Shown here: positions 56,740 through 64,000 of the stretch, one piece after another
Layout of the letters: each line of letters begins with the position of its first letter
Numbering within the stretch: position 1 is the first letter of the stretch
NCBI GenBank assembly: GCA_950097015.1
Contig: CATNEN010000037.1
Span: forward strand, 3,873,501 to 3,937,500
DNA length: 64,000 nucleotides
Source: Macrostomum hystrix
Lineage: Eukaryota; Platyhelminthes; Macrostomidae
Direction: 5' to 3'
Position numbers and translations under genes: made by a program
Notes under the pieces: model-generated
Told to the model about the DNA's origin: nothing
Database searches by the model: none
The model's input: the letters and a program-made list of their open reading frames with translations, nothing else

Positions 56740-59108
56740 TCTTTGTGATCCTGCTGCGATTCCTTCTTTGTGATCCTGCTGCGATTCCTTCTTTGTGATC
56801 CTGCTGCGATTCCTTCTTTGTGATCCTGCTGCGATTCCTTCTATGTGATCCTGCAACGATTCCTTCTTTGTGATCCTGCTACGATTCCTTCTATGTGATC
56901 CTGCTACGATTCCTTCTTTGTGATCCTGCTTACGATTCCTTCTATGTGATCCTGCAACGATTCCTTCTTTGTGATCCTGCTTCGATTCCTTCTTTGTGAT
57001 CCTGCTGCGATTCCTTCTTTGTGATCCTGCTTCGATTCCTTCTTTGTGATCCTGCTTCGATTCCTTCTTTGTGATCCTGCTTCGATTCCTTCTTTGTGAT
57101 CCTGCTGCGATTCCTTCTTTGTGATCCTGCAACGATTCCTTCTTTGTGATCCTGCTACGATTCCTTCTATGTGATCCTGCAACGATTCCTTCTTTGTGAT
57201 CCTGCTTCGATTCCTTCTTTGTGATCCTGCTTCGATTCCTTCTTTGTGATCCTGCTTCGATTCCTTCTTTGTGATCCTGCTTCGATTCCTTCTTTGTGAT
57301 CCTGCTTTGATTCCTTCTTTGTGATCCTGCTTCGATTCCTTCTTTGTGATCCTGCTACGATTCCTTCTTTGTGATCCTGCTTCGATTCCTTCTTTGTGAT
57401 CCTGCTGCGATTCCTTCTTTGTGATCCTGCTTCGATTCCTTCTTTGTGATCCTGCTTCGATTCCTTCTTTGTGATCCTGCTTCGATTCCTTCTTTGTGAT
57501 CCTGCTTCGATTCCTTCTTTGTGATCCTGCTGCGATTCCTTCTTTGTGATCCTGCTTCGATTCCTTCTTTGTGATCCTGCTGCGATTCCTTCTATGTGAT
57601 CCTGCTGGGATTCCTTCTTTGTGATCCTGCTTCGATTCCTTCTTTGTGATCCTGCTGCGATTCCTTCTTTGTGATCCTGCTTCGATTCCTTCTTTGTGAT
57701 CCTGCTAAGATTCCTTCTTTGTGATCCTGCTTCGATTCCTTCTTTGTGATCCTGCTGCGATTCCTTCTATGTGATCCTGCTGCGATTCCTTCTTTGTGAT
57801 CCTGCTTCGATTCCTTCTTTGTGATCCTGCTTCGATTCCTTCTATGTGATCCTGCTTCGATTCCTTCTTTGTGATCCTGCTACGATTCCTCCTTTGTGAT
57901 CCTGCTTCGATTCCTTCTTTGTGATCCTGCTTCGATTCCTTCTTTGTGATCCTGCTTCGATTCCTTCTATGTGATCCTGCTGCGATTCCTTCTATGTGAT
58001 CCTGCTGCGATTCCTTCTTTGTGATCCTGCTTCGATTCCTTCTATATGATTCTGCTTCGATTCCTTATTTGTGATCCTGCTACGATTCCTTCTATGTGAT
58101 TCTGCTTCGATTCCTTCTTTGTGATCCTGCAACGATTCCTTCTTTGTGATCCTGCTACGATTCCTTCTTTGTGATCCTGCTTCGATTCCTTCTTTGTGAT
58201 CCTTCTACGATTCCTTCTTTGTGATCCTGCTTCGATTCCTTATTTGCGATCCTGCTACGATTCCTTCTATGTGATTCTGCTTCGATTCCTTATTTGCGAT
58301 TCTGCTACGATTCCTTCTATGTGATCCTGCTGCGATTCCTTCTTTTTCATCCTGCAACGATTCCTTCTATGTGATTCTGCTTCGATTCCTTCTATGTGAT
58401 CCTGCTTCGATTCCTTATTTGCGATCCTGCTACGATTCCTTCTATGTGATCCTGCTACGATTCCTTCTTTGTGATCCTGCAACGATTCCTTCTATGTGAT
58501 CCTGCAACGATTCCTTCTTTTTGATCCTGCTACGATTCATTCTATGTGATCCTGCTACGATTCCTTCTATGTGATCCTGCTACGATTCCTTCTTTTTGAT
58601 CCTGCTACGATTCATTCTATGGGATCCTGCTACGATTCCTTCTTTTTGATCCTGCTTCGATTCCTTCTTTGTGATCCTGCTACGATTCCTTCTATGTGAT
58701 CCTGCTAAAATTCCTTCTTTGTGATCCTGCTTCGATTCCTTCTATGTGATCCTGCTACGATTCCTTCTTTTTGATCCTGCTTCGATTCCTTCTTTGTGAT
58801 CCTGCTTCGATTCCTTCTATGTGATCCTGCTAAAATTCCTTCTTTGTGATCCTGCTACGATTCCTTCTATGTGATCCTGCTAAAATTCCTTCTTTGTGAT
58901 CCTGCTTCGATTCCTTCTATGTGATCCTGCTACGATTCCTTCTTTTTGATCCTGCTACGATTCATTCTATGGGATCCTGCTACGATTCCTTCTTTTTGAT
59001 CCTGCTTCGATTCCTTCTTTGTGATCCTGCTACGATTCCTTCTATGTGATCCTGCTAAAATTCCTTCTTTGTGATCCTGCTTCGATTCCTTCTATGCGAT
59101 CCTGCAAT
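56740..59108. repeat. 25-bp minisatellite (about 94 copies)
   Basis: Unit built on gattccttctttgtgatcct then gcttc, with gctgc, gctac, gcaac and tctatg variants. The right half is more degenerate (tttttgatcc, gctaaaattcc). A block with gggatcctgc recurs about 350 bases apart near 58621 and 58971, which marks internal duplication. Confidence 0.97.
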
Positions 59109-59715
59109 ATCTAGCTACAGATCCCAAATCACTGATATCAGCGTAGTAATCACATATAATAAACTGACTACTACTCTATTGACTTCAGTAGCATAGCTTG
59201 TGCATTAGCTGGTATTCATACACTTAGCAGCTGCAATCAATCTGTTCATAACTTACTTGTACTTAACGAAGCGGTGAAGAACTTATAGGAGGTGAAGCAA
59301 AGGAGATTCCAGAAATTTCTGTCAGTAAGCCGATCGCGAAAGATTTCAAGTGTTTTTTGGTATTAGTCGACAGCCAAGCTTTGACTTTGGAATGAAAGCT
59401 AAAATGTTGAATGTAGTGTTCGGTGACCAACTGCACAGCAGCTCGCGGGTCACATTTGGACCAGAAAGATTGTCGCCTAACAGTGGCTGATGAAAATAAT
59501 TCAAAGGCTGTGAACTTTTAGACAACTGGGGGAAGGGGATATTTGTCAATCTCGCCTGAGAAATTGCTGAATGCTGTAAATGCATGTGTCCAGTGCAGCA
59601 GCTGTCAATCTACGAGCTAAATTCCAGCTTTTCGTCCGTCTCTATGTGTACTCGTATTCATTTACACCGAATATGGCTGCATTGGACAGCACCTGAATTG
59701 AAGAACAATCAATGC
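59109..59715. other. Unique spacer between two large arrays
   Basis: About 600 bases of non-repetitive DNA with no supported gene; separates the 25-bp and 24-bp arrays. Confidence 0.5.
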
Positions 59716-59946
59716 TTCGATTCCAGCTACAGATCCTGCTTCGATTCCAGCTACCGACCCTGCTTTGATTCCAGCTACAGATCCTGCTTCGATTCCAATT
59801 CCAATTCCGACCCTGCTTTTATTCTACCTGCTGATCCTAGCTACAGATCCTGCTTCGATTCCAATTCCAATTCCGACCCTGCTTTTATTCTACCTGCTGA
59901 TCCTAGCTACAGATCCTGCTTCGATTCCAATTCCAATTCCGACCCT
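59716..59946. repeat. 24-bp minisatellite, left part
   Basis: Start of the 24-base array (agatcctgcttcgattccag), including longer 51-base composite units with ttccaattccgaccctgctt and ttattctacctgctgatcct. The array is interrupted at 59946 by a SINE and resumes at 60538. Confidence 0.92.
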
Positions 59947-60537
59947 TACTTACTTACTTACTTTGCAGGGGGGCCTGGGGCACTTGACGCACAAACACAG
60001 GAACGGCATGCCCCCAGGCCGGCGAACTAGGCGAAAGCCGCCCATCGCGCCGCCTCCCCTGAGCAGGCACCTCACACACACAGCAGCAAGCCAAGCGGGG
60101 AAGGGGGCGGCAGCCGGAGTGCCTCTCACCCCAGGCCCGCACACGCACAGAGCAGACCAAGCCGGGGCGGAAGGCTGATAGAAATCAGTCCTCAGGGGGG
60201 GGGCGGGTGACGAGTGTACACTTTATCCAATCGCGCTGACGGAAATCCAGATGAGCGCGCGGCGGTGTACACCCGCCCCCCAGCCACCCCCCCGCAAGGT
60301 CTAACGCCCCAGCGCCAACGCACAAACTCAAACAACGCAGAACAGGCACACAGAAGGTAGGAGCGAAGCTATTTTTCAAGCTTTGATTGCACGAAATAAG
60401 GTGCACCTCCGCCGGTCGCTACTGTCCAAACCCCCCCCAACAAGTACCGAAATTAATCGTGACCTGAAGGGTGAATCGAACTAGCGTCCTTTGGAGTGCG
60501 AGGCAGCGACGTTAGCCGCTGACCCCCCTCGCCCCTT
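59947..60537 (-). mobile_element. SINE inserted into the 24-bp minisatellite
   Basis: A GC-rich insert of 591 bases flanked by an exact 12-base duplication aattccgaccct (59935-59946 and 60538-60549). On the minus strand the head resembles a tRNA: A-box-like ggtcagcggctaacg and B box tagttcgattcaccc. The 3' end is a (taag)n tail. The insert breaks one repeat unit, so the array is older than the insertion. Confidence 0.85.
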
Positions 60538-61790
60538 AATTCCGACCCTGCTTTTATTCTACCTGCTGATCCTAGCTACAGACCCTGCTTCGATTCTACG
60601 AGTAGCTAAAGATCCTTCTTCGATTCTAGCTACAAATCCTGCTTCGATTCTAGCTACAGATCCTGCTTCGATTCTACGAGTAGCTAAAGATCCTTCTTCG
60701 ATTCTAGCTACAGATCCTGCTTCGATTCTAGCTACAGATCCTGCTTCGATACTAGCTACAGATCCTGCTTCAATTCTAGCTACAGAACCAGCTTCGATTC
60801 TAGCTACAGATCCTGCTTCGATTCTAGCTACAGATCCTGCTTCGATTCTAGCTACAGATCCTGCTTCGATTCTAGCTACAGATCCCGCTTCGATTCTAGC
60901 TACAGATCCTTCTTTGATTATACCTACAGATCCTGCTTCGATTCCAGCTACAGACACAGCTTCGATTCTAGCTACAAATCCTGCTTCGAGTCGTCGAGCT
61001 ACAGATCCTGCTTCGATTCTAGCTACAGATCTTGTTTCGATTCTAGCTACAGATCCTGCTTCGATTCCAGCTACAGATCCTGCTTCGAGTCGTCGAGCTA
61101 CAGATCCTGCTTCGATTCTAGCTACAGATCCTGCTTCGATTCTAGCTACAGATCCTGCTTCGATTCTAGCTACAGATCCTGCTTCGATTCCAGCTACAGA
61201 TCCTGCTTCGATTCTAGCTACAGATCCCGCTTCGATTCTAGCTACAGATCCTGCTTCGATTCTAGCTACAGATCCCGCTTCGATTCTAGCTACAGATCCT
61301 TCTTTGATTATACCTACAGATCCTGCTTCGATTCCAGCTACAGACACAGCTTCGATTCTAGCTACAAATCCTGCTTCGAGTCGTCGAGCTACAGATCCTG
61401 CTTCGATTCTAGCTACAGATCTTGTTTCGATTCTAGCTACAGATCCTGCTTCGATTCCAGCTACAGATCCTGCTTCGAGTCGTCGAGCTACAGATCCTGC
61501 TTCGATTCCAGCTACAGATCCTGCTTCGATTCTAGCTACAGATCCTGCTTCGATTCTAGCTACAGATCCTGCTTCGATTGTAGCTACAGATCCTGCTTCG
61601 AGTCGTCGAGCTACAGATCCTGCTTCGATTCCAGCTACAGATCCTGCTTCGATTCCAGCTACAGATCCTGCTTCAATTCCAGCTACAGATCCTGCTTCGA
61701 TTCCAGCTACAGATCCTGCTTCGATTCTGCTTCGAGTCTTCGAGCTACAGATCCTGCTTCGATTTTCGCTACAACTAGAAATGCGATTCT
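60538..61790. repeat. 24-bp minisatellite, right part
   Basis: About 52 copies of a unit built on gctacagatcctgcttcgat and tcta. Variant blocks include gagtcgtcgagctac and tctttgattatacct. The tctttgattatacct block recurs exactly 390 bases apart (60911, 61301), so a segment of about 16 units was duplicated. Eight-codon periodicity makes open frames of over 400 codons on both strands; these are not genes. Confidence 0.97.
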
Positions 61791-62795
61791 GCAATAGAAC
61801 TCACTGGACATATCAACCGGTCAATCAATATACTTTCTATTCTCATTAACTGGCTTTGAAACCTGTTGTATGGCTGTATAGAGAATACTTTTTGTGCTCT
61901 GAACTGCAATCTGAAAAGGTTGCAGATCTAAGAGCTACATGCACCAGCCAATACCAGTGAAGCGAGGCACTCGTAATTCCTCAATGCAGATGGCAGTCGA
62001 TCTCTGATTGGCTGGGCCCTGCAGAACAGAATTACTCTGCGATTCAGGCTTAAAAACTTTATCTGGTGCAGCATAGTCCCAGCATAGTCCTTAGCACACA
62101 CTGAGCTGAGCTGAAACTCAAGGCTAGCAGTAGAGAAGCGACCTGCAGGATCCAGTTCAGATCAACAGGCGGTGAGGAGGTGTTTTTGTTGTTGCATTCA
62201 ATCAAGACAACCAACCACGCAAGCAAGGGAAAAAGTGAATTGAAGAATAATTAGTACTCGTATTATTTAATTATTGAGAATCATGCAAAATCGTGAGCCT
62301 AGAGGATAAAGCGCGTTAGATACCGAAGGGCGTGCCTGCATCCGTAGCCCCCTGACAGTTGAGCAGATCTGATTATGTCGCATCCAAATAGCTCGTATTG
62401 AGCTACCTGACACTCGACTCAAGGTCTCAATTATTTCCCAGCGGATACGCTTTGTCTGTCAGCTCTCAAGGTTTCTCTCTAATCAGAATGATTTACTGGC
62501 AGCCCAAGCTTATCGGATTTCGCAGCAGCAGCAGCTTCTAGGCATCTGCTATGTAGTGCTACAAAATTTAGTACACTTTTTATTTACTTAAAAAAAGTAA
62601 CAAAGGTCTAAAAAAACATTTTTTATGGAGGCTAAAAAAGTTCCACCAGTCTGTGTTAACAGATTGGCCTTCTTAAAATAGATTAACTGGACAGAAATTT
62701 ACGTGTGGCTTGGATTGAAATCGACGGCTTTGAGTCTGAGGACAATACTTTGCATTTGATTTAAAACCGAAATAAAAACAAGATAAACTTTCATA
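61791..62795. other. Unique DNA between arrays
   Basis: No gene supported. Mixed composition with an agcagcagcagc stretch near 62522. Confidence 0.5.
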
Positions 62796-63815
62796 AAGGA
62801 TTCCACTGGTCCTGTCATAGAGGATTCAATTTGGTCCCATCATAAAGGATTCCTTTGGTCCCGTAATAGAGGATTCAATTTGGTCCCGTCATAAAAGATT
62901 CCACTGGTCCTGTCATAAAGGATTCCACTGGTCCTGTCATAAAGGATTCCACTGGTCCTGTCATAGAGAATTCCTTTGCTCCTGTCATAGAGGATTCCTT
63001 TGGTCCCGTCATAGAGGATTCCTTTGGTCACGTCATAGAGGAATCCTTTGGTCCCGTCATAGAGGATTCCTTTGGTCTCGTCATAGAGGATTCTACTGGT
63101 CCTGTCATAGAGGATTCCTTTGGTCCCGTCATAGAGGATTCTACTGGTCCTGTCATAGAGGATTCCTTTGGTCATATCATAGAGGATTCCTTTGGTCCTG
63201 TCATAGAGGATTCCTTTGCTCCTGTCATAGAGGATTCCTTTGGTCCCGTCATAGAGGATTCCTTTGGTCCCGTCATAGAGGATTCCTTTGGTCATATCAT
63301 AGAGGATTCCTTTGGTCCCTTCATAGAGGATTCCTTTGGTCCCGTCATAAAGGATTCCACTGTTCCTGTCATAAAGGATTCCACTGGTCATGTCATAGAG
63401 GATTCCTTTGGTCCCGTCATAAAGGATTCTACTGGTCCTGTCATAGAGGATTCCACTGGTCCCGTCATAGAGGATTCCATTTGGTCCCGTCATAAAGGAT
63501 TCCACTGTTCCTGTCATAAAGGATTCCACTGGTCCCGTCATAGAGGATTCCATTTGGTCCTGTCATTGAAGATTCCTTAGGTCCTGTCATAGAGGATTCC
63601 TTTGGTCCCGTCATAGAGGATTCTACTGGTCCTGTCATAGAGGATTCCTTTGGTCACGTCATAGAGGATTCCTTTGGTCACGTCATAGAGGATTCTACTG
63701 GTCCTGTCATAGAGGATTCCTTTGGTCCCGTCATAAAGGATTCTACTGGTCCTGTCATAGAGGATTCCTTTGGTCCTGTCATAGAGGATTCCTTTGGTCC
63801 TGTCATAGAGGATTC
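62796..63815. repeat. 24-bp minisatellite
   Basis: About 42 copies built on gtcatagaggattcctttgg and tccc, with cataaagg, ccactggt and tctactgg variants. The 237-codon minus-strand frame across it is an artefact of the 24-base period. From 63816 to 64000 nothing is recognised. Confidence 0.97.
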
Positions 63816-64000
63816 CACTAGTCAGCCAGATAATTCTGGGGTTCGATCAGATGGATGGGGAAGAACAGAAATGTGATCCAAAGACTGTGCACAGCAGTTC
63901 AGTCCATGGACTGGGGAGGCCGCATGCTACCAGGATAAAACAGGTTTTCTTTCTCAGATATTGCTTGTATTCATTTTACACCTGGATGCACTAAAGTAAT

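Noticed and set aside
56611-57182. Minus-strand frames of KEGIxAGSQRRN repeats
   Set aside because: A 25-bp array is not a codon multiple, yet 25-base units give an open 75-base cycle; no unique coding part is attached.
60491-61849. 452- and 411-codon open frames in the 24-bp array
   Set aside because: Same artefact of a 24-base period; both strands are open and the frames end where the array ends.

Overview
This is nuclear DNA from an invertebrate animal. Five recognisable animal gene families occur as intron-containing genes with GT-AG junctions: two tetraspanins, mitochondrial ribosomal protein L17, the PP2A B55 regulatory subunit, clamp-loader subunit RFC2 and a secreted frizzled-related protein. 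They sit among animal-type transposons (mariner, an R1/LOA/I-group non-LTR element, BEL/Pao, tRNA-derived SINEs). Exons are GC-rich and intergenic DNA is AT-rich. Several start codons lie 5-70 bases after an acceptor-like AG, which would fit a spliced-leader animal such as a flatworm. The species cannot be fixed from sequence alone.

Layout. 1-7280: two tandem tetraspanin genes, the first cut by the window edge, with four unrelated 20-bp minisatellites in and between them. 7287-14194: a mariner element split by a 5.6-kb non-LTR retrotransposon with an 11-bp target duplication. 14250-16218: a 30-bp minisatellite. 16570-17091 (-): MRPL17. 17170-18145: a decayed SINE and a second 30-bp array. 19009-20713 (-): a four-exon gene for a basic repeat protein ending in a CaaX box; I do not recognise its family. 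20724-26440: AT-rich DNA with one good candidate exon at 22601-22712. 26479-33876: PP2A B55 in three exons, its last intron holding a 3.35-kb 21-bp array. 33877-37300: AT-rich, two small arrays. 37307-43540: a BEL/Pao element with identical 227-bp LTRs and frameshifted coding DNA. 45890-47792: RFC2. 48980-49858: a ~79-bp array carrying GTCACGTGAC in almost every unit. 51681-54852: sFRP with an unusual Arg/Gly-rich tail. 55250-55390: a weak retrotransposon RNase H remnant. 56740-63815: three large minisatellites, one split by a SINE with a 12-bp target duplication.

The genes form no operon or shared pathway. The dominant theme is repeat load: about 15.8 kb (a quarter of the window) is minisatellite, in sixteen arrays with unit lengths mostly 19-35 bp, and four multi-exon genes carry an array inside an intron. 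The most interesting items are the CaaX-terminated chromatin-like repeat protein, the possible alternative N-termini of PP2A B55, the E-box palindrome array, and a BEL element whose LTRs look brand-new but whose coding DNA shifts frame six times in the same direction. All exon structures are read by eye from splice signals, reading phase and family similarity; no search was run.
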